From Pseudocoprococcus catus (GTDB lineage: Bacteria; Bacillota; Clostridia; Lachnospirales; Lachnospiraceae): a stretch of DNA of 64,000 bases. The notes beneath the pieces are model-generated. The model had not been told where the DNA came from, ran no database searches, and saw only the letters and a list, made by a program, of their open reading frames with translations. The DNA is taken from NCBI RefSeq assembly GCF_019734885.1, contig NZ_JAAXCM010000005.1, positions 1-64,000 on the forward strand, given 5' to 3'. The position numbers and the translations under genes are program-made. Positions within the stretch are counted from its first letter, which is position 1; every line of letters starts with the position of its first letter. Below, piece after piece: positions 44,209 to 53,971 of this stretch.

Positions 44209-44556
44209 TTAATTCAATGCGTCATATCCGCATTCTCTTGTTCGTATTTTCATAGCCGAGCGAATCTCATAACTGAAAATCTTGCCGTCACCGACTTCGC
44301 CTGTGAAAGCGGCTTTCTGAATCGCAGCAATGGTTTTCTGCTCCCATTCTTCTGAGGATACGACAATTTCAAACTTAATTTTCGGCAGCATCATCACATC
44401 TACTTCCGTACCACGCACGCGCTTTTTGTAACCACGCTGTGCCCCGCACCCCATGACCTGTGAAACGGTAATGCCGTTGACTTCTATTTTATTCAGTGCT
44501 TCCTTGACATCCTCAAAAACTTCCTCACGCACAATGGCTTCTATTTTTATCATCAT
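44209..44556 (-). CDS. PII-type nitrogen regulatory protein (115 aa)
   Basis: A standard PII fold: MMIKIEAIVREEVFEDVKEA, T-loop GYKKRVRGTEVDVMMLPK, TGEVGDGKIFSYEI for nucleotide binding. PII trimers bind 2-oxoglutarate and ATP/ADP and plug ammonium channels. The T-loop has Val where Tyr51 would be modified, so uridylylation is not expected, as is usual in Firmicutes. It lies downstream of amt, so it is expected to gate that channel. Confidence 0.92.
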   Translation of the reverse strand: MMIKIEAIVREEVFEDVKEALNKIEVNGITVSQVMGCGAQRGYKKRVRGTEVDVMMLPKIKFEIVVSSEEWEQKTIAAIQKAAFTGEVGDGKIFSYEIRSAMKIRTRECGYDALN

Positions 44557-44655
44557 AATCTGTCCGCTCCTTTATTATGCAAATCATACTTTTATTTCTG
44601 TAACTATTCAGTCCTGACTTACAAGTTCTGAATATAAGCACCATTCACTCCGTCA

Positions 44656-45900
44656 TTATGAATCCAGACCATTGAATGTCGGATAAGCACTCTCACCATG
44701 CTGGGAAATATCCAGACCTATTTTTTCTTCTCTCTCATCCACACGAAGCGGTGTAAAGATTCTGACGACCGCCAGACAAATCAATGTACCGACAACTGCA
44801 ACCGCCGCAGTCACCACAATACCGATGATCTGTGCCAACAGAAGATGATAATCGCCATAGATAAAACCGTCCCAGCGGGCCACACTGTTGATAGCGCTCT
44901 TGGCAAAGAAACCAGTAGCAATGCCACCCCAGATACCGCCAATGCCATGACAGCCAAAAGCGTCCAGTGCATCATCAATTTTCAGCTTACCCTTCAAAAA
45001 TGAAATTGTAAAACAGCAGATCGGGCTGACCGCTGCACCGATAATAATCGCTGACCAGATCGGTACAAAGCCTGCCCCGGGTGTAATGGCTACCAGACCA
45101 ACCACCAAACCGGTGGAAGCACCTACAAGGGTCGGCTTGCCGTCTTTGATCACATCGATCAACATCCAGGACATCATAGCGCTGGCACTGGCAAGTGCCG
45201 TTGTCATAAATGCATGGGCTGCCAGTCCATTGGCACCAAGGGCACTTCCTGCATTGAATCCAAACCAGCCGAACCAGAGAATAAAAGCACCAAGGGCCAC
45301 AAATGGAATATTATGAACCTTGTAAGCGGTACTGCCATAGCCTTTTCTTCTACCAAGAATCATGGCAAATACAAGGGCACTGACACCGGAACTGATATGG
45401 ACCACATTGCCGCCGGCAAAATCCACAGAACCGATTTCTGCCAGAAATCCGCCTTCTCCCCATACCATATGGGCCATCGGATAATAAACAACAACCGACC
45501 ACAGCAAAATAAAGATAAATAACGCTTTAAATCTCACTCGGCCAACCAGAGAACCTGTAACCAATGCAGGGGTAATCATGGCAAACATCATCTGAAAAGC
45601 AACAAATACAAGATGCGGAATGGTGGCTGCATAAGGCCCTGCCTCATTTATAGCAATGCCATTTAACGCAAACCATCTGAAATCGCCGATAATACCGGCA
45701 TGATTGCCGCCAAATGACAACGAATAGCCAAACAAAACCCACATCACCACAGACAGACCCATCAGGGCTGTACAAGCCAGCATCGTATTGACAACATTTT
45801 TCCTGCGGACAAGTCCGCCATAAAAGAAGGCCAGTCCCGGTGTCATAAAGAACACCATGGCGGCACAAATCATCATAAAACCAGTATCTCCTGCATTCAT
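44656..45900 (-). CDS. amtB: ammonium transporter (414 aa)
   Basis: About 11 membrane segments and the Amt signature. The twin pore histidines are visible as HMVWGEGG and FGCHGIGGIW. It imports ammonium in response to nitrogen limitation. I start at ATG 45900, as GGAGG lies 8 bases upstream; the in-frame TTG at 45915 lies over this site. It forms an operon with the PII gene (99-base gap). The 303-base gap upstream (45901-46203) has only a hairpin. Confidence 0.93.
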   Translation of the reverse strand: MNAGDTGFMMICAAMVFFMTPGLAFFYGGLVRRKNVVNTMLACTALMGLSVVMWVLFGYSLSFGGNHAGIIGDFRWFALNGIAINEAGPYAATIPHLVFVAFQMMFAMITPALVTGSLVGRVRFKALFIFILLWSVVVYYPMAHMVWGEGGFLAEIGSVDFAGGNVVHISSGVSALVFAMILGRRKGYGSTAYKVHNIPFVALGAFILWFGWFGFNAGSALGANGLAAHAFMTTALASASAMMSWMLIDVIKDGKPTLVGASTGLVVGLVAITPGAGFVPIWSAIIIGAAVSPICCFTISFLKGKLKIDDALDAFGCHGIGGIWGGIATGFFAKSAINSVARWDGFIYGDYHLLLAQIIGIVVTAAVAVVGTLICLAVVRIFTPLRVDEREEKIGLDISQHGESAYPTFNGLDS

Positions 45901-46039
45901 CACATATTCCTCCAATCATCTCTCGAATCCATCTTTTCTCAGATCAGTCATCTCTCGATTCGTATTCAAAATTCGTTCGTTCAAAATATGCGCGCGCTGA
46001 ATGAACTCTATAGGAAAGGTCATTTCCTACGAATAAAAA

Positions 46040-46074
46040 AAAGACGCCAAAAGATATATTCTTCTGACGTCTTT
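46040..46074 (-). terminator. terminator after the alanine symporter gene
   Basis: AAAGACG (46040-46046) pairs with CGTCTTT (46068-46074), with more pairing inside. On the minus strand the stem is followed by TTTTTTTATTC. It separates the AGCS gene (ending at 46204) from amtB. Confidence 0.7.
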
Positions 46075-46203
46075 GTCTGGCACTATCATAGCAGACTTTA
46101 AAACAGATGGCAAGTACTTTTTTACAAAATTTACCGTCTTTACCAAATATCAACTTTGCTAGGCATTATCCGATGCAAATGACTTAAATACTTTACAAAA
46201 ATC

Positions 46204-47598
46204 CTATTTCTCCGTTTTCTCTTTCTCATACTGGCCCAGTGCCTGAAATGCCTCCTTCGACAACGGATATAGGATTGAAATATTAAACAATGTCATCAGG
46301 CCGATGCCCACATCACCCAGATCCCATACAAATGTATAGGCGGCAATACCGCCGATGAACAGCATAACCAGCGCCAATACTTTATAGGCCGTCTGCCAGC
46401 ACCATTTATCACCAAAAAGGTACGCCACATTAGATCGGGCATAAAAAAGAATACCGAGAAATGTTGAAAAACTGAACATAGCTAATGTGACTGCAATAAA
46501 AATCACGCCAAATCGCCCCAGATGAAATTCCATGGCCGTCTGCAAAAGTGCCATACCTGACAGACCATCTGTCACTTCCTGCGGTACAAGCAGCATAATA
46601 AATGCGGTGCAGCTGCAAATCACAATGGTATCGATAAAGACGCCAAGAGACTGAACCAGTCCCATGGTCACCGGTGTCTTTCCCTCTGCAGCAGCTGCCG
46701 CACAAGGTGCAGAACCCGAACCGGCCTCATTGGAAAACAAGCCGCGTTTTACACCATTCATCAAAATAGCGCCAAAACTTCCGCCGGCAAACTGCCGGAT
46801 GCCGAAAGCTTCTTCAAAAATACGCTGAAAAACCCCCGGCAATGCCGTTATATTCATTCCGATGATAATCAATGTGATCACAAAATATAAAACGGCCATC
46901 ACCGGTACCAATACATCCAGCACCTTGACCGTCGCATTTTTCCTGAGCACGATCACAGCCGCCAAAATTACCAGTGCGATCGTTGTATAAAGCGGCGGAA
47001 TGTTAAAGGCATTGTTAAATGATTCCGAAACCGAATTACTGATGACCTGACTGATACCGCACCAGCAGATCAGACCCGAAATGGCAAATAATACCGCCGG
47101 CAGAACATACCTTTTCTTCCTGCCTTCTTTGCGCTCGAAAAAGCGGTGAATATAATAAGCCGGTCCACCGCGATAACCGCCGTAGAGCGGGTCTTTTTCT
47201 TTATAAAGCTGTGCCAGTGTGGCCTCAATAAAAGCTGTGGCTGAACCCAAAACCGCCATGATCCACATCCAGAAAACGGCGCCTGCACCACCGGCAGAAA
47301 TAGCCGCTACAACACCCACAAGATTCCCCATACCGACACGGGTGGCCGTGGATACAATCAAAGTCTGAAAAGGTGACAGACCATTTTCCCCGCTCTTTTG
47401 TTCCGTCAGTGCACGCACCATATCCGGGAACAGGCGAAGCTGCATAAAACGCGTACGAATCGTAAAATAAACCGCCGCCGGCACAAGAAATATAATCAGC
47501 AGTGAAATGCCGATAGAACCGCCGCCCGGCAGCGGAATTTGAAATAAGTCGCCCCACAGAAAATTGTAGGTGGCTTCAATAAGCTGTACAATAAACAT
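46204..47598 (-). CDS. alanine/glycine:cation symporter, AGCS family (464 aa)
   Basis: Around 10-11 membrane segments with the family signatures VGMGNLVGVVAAISAGGAGA (near 86) and GVKRGLFSNEAGSGSAPCAA. It imports alanine or glycine with sodium. ATG 47598 follows GGGAAGGAAATTTAGA. It appears monocistronic, with its own terminator. No operator is obvious in the 200-base upstream gap. Confidence 0.92.
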   Translation of the reverse strand: MFIVQLIEATYNFLWGDLFQIPLPGGGSIGISLLIIFLVPAAVYFTIRTRFMQLRLFPDMVRALTEQKSGENGLSPFQTLIVSTATRVGMGNLVGVVAAISAGGAGAVFWMWIMAVLGSATAFIEATLAQLYKEKDPLYGGYRGGPAYYIHRFFERKEGRKKRYVLPAVLFAISGLICWCGISQVISNSVSESFNNAFNIPPLYTTIALVILAAVIVLRKNATVKVLDVLVPVMAVLYFVITLIIIGMNITALPGVFQRIFEEAFGIRQFAGGSFGAILMNGVKRGLFSNEAGSGSAPCAAAAAEGKTPVTMGLVQSLGVFIDTIVICSCTAFIMLLVPQEVTDGLSGMALLQTAMEFHLGRFGVIFIAVTLAMFSFSTFLGILFYARSNVAYLFGDKWCWQTAYKVLALVMLFIGGIAAYTFVWDLGDVGIGLMTLFNISILYPLSKEAFQALGQYEKEKTEK

Positions 47599-47744
47599 TC
47601 TAAATTTCCTTCCCTAAATAGCAAAACGCCATAGTTATTAAAAGTTGTGCTTTATCACTTTCACCTTTAACAGTATACAGTAAAAAAGTTAAAAGCTCAA
47701 TACTAACTTGTCTTTTATATTCTATCTGATAGGACTCTAAAAAA

Positions 47745-47771
47745 CGACCGTGAGTTTTCCACTCACGGCCG
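47745..47771 (-). terminator. terminator after malQ
   Basis: CGACCGTGAGT (47745-47755) pairs with ACTCACGGCCG (47761-47771), loop of 5. On the minus strand it is followed by TTTTTTAG. It ends the LacI-malQ transcript. Confidence 0.85.
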
Positions 47772-47801
47772 CTTTATATAATCTCTCTCTTAAATTCTGT
47801 T

Positions 47802-49286
47802 TTAGTTCACTCTCTCATACAGCACCATCATCCGATGTATCTTCTGTGCCAGTTCTTCTGTGAACACTCCCGGCAATGCCCGCCACTGCCAGTTCCGCCC
47901 CACAGTGGACGGCTCGTTCATTCTGGCTTCGCTGCCAAGTCCCAGAAGATCCTGCGCCTGCACGATGGCTGTGTCTGCCACACTGCCCCACAAAGCCCGC
48001 ATCATACCCCAGTGATAGCCTTCCTCTTTGGTCAGTCGAAAGTATTCTCTGGCCCATTCGGCATCAACAGGATCCGCGGATGCAAACCAGCCCTGAATAG
48101 TATCATTGTCATGAGTTCCTGTATAAGCCACACAGTCCCTGATAAAGTTATGCGGCTGATAGCCGTTGCCATTGGTATCCCTGCTGTCAAAGCCCAATTC
48201 AAAGACTTTCATACCCGGAAATCCGCTGTCAGCCAAAAGTTTCTTGACAGAGTCTGTCAGAAAGCCTAAATCTTCGGCAATAATCGGCTGTTTACCAATC
48301 TTGGCTTCCACCGCATTGAAAAGTTTCATGCCCGGCCCCTGCTTCCAGTAACCGTCTTTGGCTGTCTCAGCGCCATACGGAATCGCAAAATAAGAATCAA
48401 AGCCTCGGAAATGGTCGATTCTCAGTACATCATAAATATGACAGAAATAATCGATTCTTCCAACCCACCATGCATAATCATCTTCTGCCATCTTGTCCCA
48501 GTCAAAGAGCGGATTGCCCCACAACTGTCCTGTGGCAGAAAAGCCATCCGGCGGACAACCGGAAACTTCCTTCGGCATCAGATTCTCATCCAGCTGGAAA
48601 AGTTCCGGATGGGCCCAGACATCCACACTGTCCTGGGAAACATAAATCGGCAGATCACCGATAAAATCAATGCCTTTGTCATTGACATACTGCTTCAGAC
48701 TCTTCCACTGACGGAAGAAGAAATACTGCAGCACTTTCCAGAAAGCAATCTGTTCAGCCATTGTTTCGCGTACTTTATCAATGGCCGAATGATCGCGTCT
48801 TTTCAGTTCATCCTCCCACTGCCACCATGAACAGCCGTCATGGGCATCCTTCAATGTCATAAACAGCGCATAATCTTCCAGCCAGAAAGCCTGCAGCTCG
48901 CAAAATGTCTCAAAATCTTCCGGTTCATTTTCCAAAAAACGTTTTGCGGCCAATTTTAAGACCGGATAGCGTTGTTCATAAAGTCTTCCATAATCAATTC
49001 GTGATACATCATCACCCCAATTAACAGATACATATTCTTTTTTATCCAAAAGCCCTTCAGACGCCAGCAAATCCAAATCAATGAAATAAGGATTGCCTGC
49101 AAATGTAGAAAAGGACTGATACGGCGAATCACCGTAACTGGTCGGACAGATTGGCAGAAGCTGCCAATACTGCTGGCCTGCATCGCTGAGGAAATCAGCA
49201 AACTTTCTTGCCGCTGCCCCCATCGTTCCAACGCCGTATTCAGACGGCAGAGACGCCAGGTGCATCAAAATACCGCTTTTCCTCAC
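47802..49286 (-). CDS. malQ: 4-alpha-glucanotransferase (494 aa)
   Basis: A GH77 enzyme: GILMHLASLPSEYGVGTMG at the start, nucleophile Asp in VLRIDHFRGF (about 294), acid/base Glu in IIAEDLGFLTDS and Asp in YTGTHDNDT. It transfers glucan chains between malto-oligosaccharides in cytosolic maltodextrin use. It overlaps the LacI gene by four bases (ATGA at 49283-49286) and lies after the maltodextrin-type ABC genes. Confidence 0.93.
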   Translation of the reverse strand: MRKSGILMHLASLPSEYGVGTMGAAARKFADFLSDAGQQYWQLLPICPTSYGDSPYQSFSTFAGNPYFIDLDLLASEGLLDKKEYVSVNWGDDVSRIDYGRLYEQRYPVLKLAAKRFLENEPEDFETFCELQAFWLEDYALFMTLKDAHDGCSWWQWEDELKRRDHSAIDKVRETMAEQIAFWKVLQYFFFRQWKSLKQYVNDKGIDFIGDLPIYVSQDSVDVWAHPELFQLDENLMPKEVSGCPPDGFSATGQLWGNPLFDWDKMAEDDYAWWVGRIDYFCHIYDVLRIDHFRGFDSYFAIPYGAETAKDGYWKQGPGMKLFNAVEAKIGKQPIIAEDLGFLTDSVKKLLADSGFPGMKVFELGFDSRDTNGNGYQPHNFIRDCVAYTGTHDNDTIQGWFASADPVDAEWAREYFRLTKEEGYHWGMMRALWGSVADTAIVQAQDLLGLGSEARMNEPSTVGRNWQWRALPGVFTEELAQKIHRMMVLYERVN

Positions 49287-50317
49287 TTTTTCTCATCTCC
49301 TTTATTCTGTTCTAACAGAGCGCAGGTACTTTCACCCCTTATAAAAAGTGACGGAATTCTCTCATACGTCACCGGAAGCTCCTCCCGGATATTGCCAAGC
49401 AGTATCTCCAGACTACGTCTGGCAATAATCTCACTATCCTGCTTGATGGTCGTCAATCTCGGACACATATACTGACTGAGTACAATACCATCAAAGCCAA
49501 TCACCGAAATATCTTCCGGTACCCGAAGGCCCCGGTCTTTGATGGCCCGAATGGCCCCAATCGCCATCACATCTGACATAGCAAAAACGGCTGTCACCTC
49601 AGGCATCTTGTTCAGCATTCTCAGCATGCCATGATAACCATCTTCCATAGAAAATCTGGCACCTTCATACTGTCGGCTCCTGTCAAAATTCCGTCCACGG
49701 AGTTCAAATGCTCTCCGGCAGCCCATATATCTGGATCTTGCTGCGTAAGAATTCTCCAATTTGCCGCCTAATACACCGATTTCTCTGTGTCCCAGCGTGA
49801 ACAGATACTCTATCGCCGTCTGTGCCGCACCTTCATCATCCGTACTGACGCTTGAAAGATTCTCAAGTTCCATCCCCTCTGCCGAGTTTGTAACCAGCAG
49901 CCCCGGAATGCCGGCATCCCCAAAACGACCGCGATAATACTCTAAATCGCTGCCTAGAAAAAGAATGCCCATGGGCTGCCGTTCACGACAAATCTGCAGT
50001 GCCTGTTCAACTTCATTCTCATCCTCATCAATATAGTAGATCAGACAGACATAGCCACGCTCTTTGATCAATCCCTGAAGCTTTTCAACAATCGTTGCAA
50101 AAAGCATGTTATTATTACCTTTGACAATCACTGCAATACCACTGTTAGACTGCTGTTTCAGATGCTTCGCATTATTGTTCAGTTTAAAATGATTTTTTTT
50201 GACAACGGCCATGACCTTTTTCCTGGCCTTGTCAGAAACATCCGGATGATTATTCAGTACCCTTGAGACTGTACCTACGGAATATCCGGCTTCCTTTGCA
50301 ATGTCTTTTATTGTCAC
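49283..50317 (-). CDS. LacI-family sugar-operon regulator (344 aa)
   Basis: The N-terminal HTH and hinge are typical (MTIKDIAKEAGYSVGTVSRV, LNNHPDVSDKARKKV), followed by a periplasmic-binding-fold effector domain. It likely binds the twin palindromic sites before the solute-binding gene (53682-53705) and controls transport genes and malQ together. Confidence 0.93.
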   Translation of the reverse strand: MTIKDIAKEAGYSVGTVSRVLNNHPDVSDKARKKVMAVVKKNHFKLNNNAKHLKQQSNSGIAVIVKGNNNMLFATIVEKLQGLIKERGYVCLIYYIDEDENEVEQALQICRERQPMGILFLGSDLEYYRGRFGDAGIPGLLVTNSAEGMELENLSSVSTDDEGAAQTAIEYLFTLGHREIGVLGGKLENSYAARSRYMGCRRAFELRGRNFDRSRQYEGARFSMEDGYHGMLRMLNKMPEVTAVFAMSDVMAIGAIRAIKDRGLRVPEDISVIGFDGIVLSQYMCPRLTTIKQDSEIIARRSLEILLGNIREELPVTYERIPSLFIRGESTCALLEQNKGDEKK

Positions 50318-50355
50318 AGTTTTTACCTCTCTCTTCAGGTTTCAGATTCAATATC

Positions 50356-50399
50356 TGTCTGCGAATCCTGATACAAAATGTCAGTCTGCTTCGCAGACA
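50356..50399 (-). terminator. hairpin between malG-like and lacI genes
   Basis: TGTCTGCGAA (50356-50365) pairs with TTCGCAGACA (50390-50399) around 24 bases. No T run follows. It may reduce read-through or stabilise the upstream mRNA. Confidence 0.45.
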
Positions 50400-50429
50400 C
50401 ATTTCTCAGCAGGATTTCCGCATATAATT

Positions 50430-51266
50430 CTAACCCTTAACAGCACCGGCTGCAACACCCTCGATAATATATTTCTGGCAGGCAAGATAAAAGATAATAA
50501 CAGGAATAACCGCCATAATCAGCGCCGCCATGATCGCGCCCATATCTACTCGTCCATAACTGCCCTTCATATACTGGATTGCGATGGAAATCGTCTTATA
50601 TTTATTAATATCCAAAACAAGATATGGCAGCAGGAAGTCATTCCAGATCCACATTGTCTCAAGAATACCCACTGAAATATAAGTTGGCTGCATGATCGGC
50701 AATACAACTGAGAAGAATGTACGCACCGGATTGCATCCGTCAATCATAGCCGCTTCTTCTATTTCAATAGGAATGGATTTAACAAAACCGCAGAACATAA
50801 AGACGGCCAACCCGGCACCAAATCCCAGATAAATAATAATGATGCCCCAAGGTGTATTTAATCTCAGTCGGTCCGCGATTAATGACAATGTAAACATGAC
50901 CATCTGAAATGGTACAACCATTGAGAAAACACATAATAAATAAAATGCATTCGTAAACTTATTCTTCACTCGGGTAATTGCCCATGCACACATAGAAGTA
51001 CAGATCAGAATAACGATAACAGAACCCACAGTAATAAATACTGTCCATCCTACAGCCTTCAGCAGACCATACTGATTCAATGCAGTTGTATAGTTGTCCA
51101 AACCAATGAAGTTCTTCGCTGACGGAAGCTTAAAGGGTTCCAGATTGATAAATGATTTCTTCTTAAATGAGTTAAATAATACAATAATAATCGGTGCAAT
51201 ATAAACGAGACCCAATATAGTAAAAAAGATTGTACCGATCCAGCTCAATGTCTTTTTGTTCTTCAT
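50430..51266 (-). CDS. carbohydrate ABC permease, MalG-like (278 aa)
   Basis: Six membrane segments, EAA loop EIEEAAMIDGCNPVRTFFSV at about 178-197, C-terminus VAAGAVKG typical of MalG/LacG-type permeases. With the MalF-like partner it makes the channel. It starts one base after the partner's stop, so translation is coupled. Confidence 0.92.
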   Translation of the reverse strand: MKNKKTLSWIGTIFFTILGLVYIAPIIIVLFNSFKKKSFINLEPFKLPSAKNFIGLDNYTTALNQYGLLKAVGWTVFITVGSVIVILICTSMCAWAITRVKNKFTNAFYLLCVFSMVVPFQMVMFTLSLIADRLRLNTPWGIIIIYLGFGAGLAVFMFCGFVKSIPIEIEEAAMIDGCNPVRTFFSVVLPIMQPTYISVGILETMWIWNDFLLPYLVLDINKYKTISIAIQYMKGSYGRVDMGAIMAALIMAVIPVIIFYLACQKYIIEGVAAGAVKG

Positions 51267-52109
51267 TTACTGCTGCACCTCCTTCGAACGTGTTGCTCTC
51301 AGCTGAACAAGACCAATAGCCACAACGATGACAAAGAAAATAACCGCTTTAGCCTGCCCAACACCTTCCCATCCTGAACGGCCATAGAATGTGTTGTAAA
51401 TATTCAGCGCCATCATTTCAGATAATTTGGACGGCTCACCAGCTGTCAATGACAGGTTCTGGTCGAAAAGCTTAAATCCGTTGGTAATGGATAAGAATGT
51501 ACAAATCGTAATAGACGGCATCATCATCGGAATGGTAACTTTCCATAAGCGCTGCCAGCTGTTGGCACCGTCAATCTGTGCTGCTTCCATAACTTCTCCA
51601 GGAATAGACTGAAGTCCGGCAATATAGATGATCATCATATAACCAATCTGCTGCCAGGATACCAGAATGATCAGTCCCCAGAAGCCCAGCCACTGGTTCA
51701 ATGCCAGCGCTGTGGAATATTTTGCAAGAATACCGTTAAAAATCAGCTGCCATATATATCCAAGAACAATACCACCGATCAGGTTCGGCATAAAGAAAAT
51801 CGTCCTGAAGATGTTTGTTCCTCTCATTTTCCTAGTCAGAGCCAGCGCCAGTGCAAAGGCGCAGACATTAATCACTATCAGTGATACAATCGCAAAAAGT
51901 GCCGTATACCAAAACGAATGTCTGAAAATTGTATCCTGAAATGCTTTTACATAATTGCTGATACCTACAAATTTCGCATCTTTGACTGTCGTAAATTCAC
52001 AAAAGGACAGTCCAACACCCATAATAAACGGCGCGATAAAGCCTATGATAAATGCAGCCAGAGTCGGTAAAACGAATATCGGAAGATAACGTTTAATAGC
52101 CTTTTCCAC
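51267..52109 (-). CDS. carbohydrate ABC permease, MalF-like (280 aa)
   Basis: Six membrane segments, with EAA-loop GEVMEAAQIDGANSWQRLWK followed by VTIPMM. I start at GTG 52109, eight bases after GGGAGG; the in-frame stretch to 52151 lacks an earlier good site. It lies after a hairpin that probably lowers expression relative to the binding protein. Confidence 0.92.
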   Translation of the reverse strand: MEKAIKRYLPIFVLPTLAAFIIGFIAPFIMGVGLSFCEFTTVKDAKFVGISNYVKAFQDTIFRHSFWYTALFAIVSLIVINVCAFALALALTRKMRGTNIFRTIFFMPNLIGGIVLGYIWQLIFNGILAKYSTALALNQWLGFWGLIILVSWQQIGYMMIIYIAGLQSIPGEVMEAAQIDGANSWQRLWKVTIPMMMPSITICTFLSITNGFKLFDQNLSLTAGEPSKLSEMMALNIYNTFYGRSGWEGVGQAKAVIFFVIVVAIGLVQLRATRSKEVQQ

Positions 52110-52184
52110 AGAATCAACCTCCCTCTTAAGTTGATAACAGTGCGAGTCCAAATATGCTTGGCAGATTCTACCCGCATAAAAAAC

Positions 52185-52215
52185 CAGTGGGCGGGCAAGG
52201 GATGCCCGCCCACTG
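52185..52215 (-). terminator. attenuating hairpin between binding protein and permease genes
   Basis: CAGTGGGCGGGCA (52185-52197) pairs perfectly with TGCCCGCCCACTG (52203-52215). On the minus strand TTTTTTATGC follows. Such partial terminators are common after solute-binding genes and make more binding protein than permease. Confidence 0.85.
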
Positions 52216-52259
52216 TCTTTTAATCTACAGTTACGATATAAAACCGTTTGCGTTCCTGA

Positions 52260-53645
52260 TTATTTGGAAGCTGCTGCTTCTTTAGCCCATCCGTCTACGA
52301 ATGCACTTACAACTGCTGCCCAGTTATCATCTGTCTGGTCTGCTGCGTATGTTGTCAGAGCAGAACCAACACCGTTCTTCCATTCTTCTGAAGGCATTGT
52401 GGAGAATGTCCATGCAACTGGTGTATAGCCATCAGCTACATACTGGTTAGCGATGTTAACCAGAGGATTAGATGATTCAAGATTGCCTTTGAAAGGAATA
52501 ACGAAGCCCATGCCTGCGTCACCGGATGGCATTGCACTTTCGCCGCCGCACATAGCTTTTGTACCAACTTCAGATGTTACACACCAGTACATGAAATCAA
52601 GTGTAGCCTGGATATCTGCTTCGCTTGCTTTGCTGTTAACACACCAGTAGTTCTCTGTACCTGTACAAAGACCCTGTTTGTCTTCACCTTCAGCACCGAT
52701 GTAGATTGGCAGCATGCCAAGGTTGTCATCACCGAGTTCTGCAACATCGTTGTATGCCCATGTACCATTCTGATAGAATACAGCCTGTTCTGTTACGAAT
52801 TCAGCAACTGCATCATCACCTGTCTTTGTGGAAAGAAGGGACGGATCACATGTTGCGTTGTTGATGTAAAGATTCCAGATATTTCTATAGTTGTCAAGGT
52901 ATGTACCTTTGATGGCATCTGTTGTATCGATGTCGTCTGCTTTGTATTCATAGTAGATTGGAAGATTTGCAAGATGTGTCTTGAATCTCCAGTCAGAAGA
53001 GCCATCCATACCTGCGGATGTAAAGGCTGAGAAGCCAAGCTCATCCTTACGTGCTGTGATGTCTTCAGCAACTTTCTTCAGATCATCAAAGCTCTTGATA
53101 TCATCCTGTGTATAACCTGCTTTTTCAAGAAGGGCTTTATTGTAAATGATGCCGTATGTCTCGATAACATAGCCGATACCTGCCATAGAATCGCCATCCA
53201 TCAGAGCAAATTCATCATTTGTCAGTTCACCTGCGATCTTAGAATCCTTCAGATCGTAGCAGTAATCTTTCCAAGAAGCCAGACCAACAGGACCATTTAC
53301 CTGGAATAATGTTGGTGCATCTGTCTTAGCCATCTCTGACTTCAGTGTTGTCTCATAATTACCTGATGCAGCTGTTAAAACTGTTACAGGAACACCAGTC
53401 TCTTCTGTGTACAGCTTAGCCAGTTCCTGCCACTGTGCATCCTGTTCAGGCTTAAAGTTCAGATAATAAACCTTGCCGTCGCCTGCTGCTGTGCTTTCTT
53501 TCGCTGCCTCTGTTGCTGCCTCTGTTGCTGCCTCAGAACCTGCAGGAGCCTGTGTCTCTTTTGTTGAAGAGCTGCCACAGCCTGCAAGCATGGAAACACT
53601 GAGTGCGCCAACCATGGCCAAAGCTAATAAACTTCTTTTTTTCAT
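52260..53645 (-). CDS. carbohydrate ABC solute-binding lipoprotein (461 aa)
   Basis: A lipoprotein signal (MKKRSLLALAMVGALSVSML, then AGCGSS lipobox) and an Ala/Glu/Thr linker (EAATEAATEAAKES) precede a type 1 extracellular solute-binding domain. It delivers sugar, presumably a malto- or other oligosaccharide, to the MalF/MalG-like permease; the ATPase is encoded elsewhere. The gene is preceded by twin LacI-type operators. Confidence 0.92.
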   Translation of the reverse strand: MKKRSLLALAMVGALSVSMLAGCGSSSTKETQAPAGSEAATEAATEAAKESTAAGDGKVYYLNFKPEQDAQWQELAKLYTEETGVPVTVLTAASGNYETTLKSEMAKTDAPTLFQVNGPVGLASWKDYCYDLKDSKIAGELTNDEFALMDGDSMAGIGYVIETYGIIYNKALLEKAGYTQDDIKSFDDLKKVAEDITARKDELGFSAFTSAGMDGSSDWRFKTHLANLPIYYEYKADDIDTTDAIKGTYLDNYRNIWNLYINNATCDPSLLSTKTGDDAVAEFVTEQAVFYQNGTWAYNDVAELGDDNLGMLPIYIGAEGEDKQGLCTGTENYWCVNSKASEADIQATLDFMYWCVTSEVGTKAMCGGESAMPSGDAGMGFVIPFKGNLESSNPLVNIANQYVADGYTPVAWTFSTMPSEEWKNGVGSALTTYAADQTDDNWAAVVSAFVDGWAKEAAASK

Positions 53646-53681
53646 TATGATTCCTCCTCGTTTTAAAGATAAAACCTTCCC

Positions 53682-53705
53682 GGAAACGTTTCTGGAAACG
53701 TTTCC
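53682..53705. promoter_or_regulatory. twin LacI/CcpA-type operators upstream of the binding-protein gene
   Basis: GGAAACGTTTC (53682-53692) and GGAAACGTTTCC (53694-53705) stand 12 bases apart, the second being a perfect palindrome. They lie 37-60 bases upstream of the start. Both LacI-type regulators and CcpA can bind such sequences; the linked LacI protein is the primary candidate. The remaining gap to 53971 has a terminator and no gene. Confidence 0.75.
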
Positions 53706-53737
53706 AACTCTGTAATTACATCATATACCACTTCAAC

Positions 53738-53768
53738 AAAAAAAGCAAGAGAATTCTCTTGCTTTTTT
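53738..53768. terminator. perfect palindromic bidirectional terminator
   Basis: GCAAGAGAATTCTCTTGC (53745-53762) forms a perfect stem with A and T runs on both sides, so it acts in either direction. It ends transcription from the hcp gene on the minus strand before the sugar operon promoter. Confidence 0.82.
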
Positions 53769-53971
53769 GTCAAATTGTTAGTTATTCATATTTTAAGTCT
53801 CTGTTTTTGTGCAGATTGACATGCTGTTTTCCTGTTTTTGCCATTCTCATCATGAGATTCGCCTGTTTTTCTGACTATTTTCGACATCGTTAAAAATTCG
53901 TCTCAGACTGCACGCTCTCTGCCCTGACGAGATAAAACACGCTTTATGAGTTTCACTCATTATCGCAATTA

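Noticed and set aside
44597-44620. GTAACTATTCAGTCCTGAC, resembling the MITE end
   Set aside because: Only one end-like stretch is present, with no partner end or target duplication; probably chance.
53473-53560. Twelve-base repeats inside the solute-binding gene
   Set aside because: They encode the Ala/Glu/Thr linker (EAAT repeats) after the lipobox and need no separate explanation.
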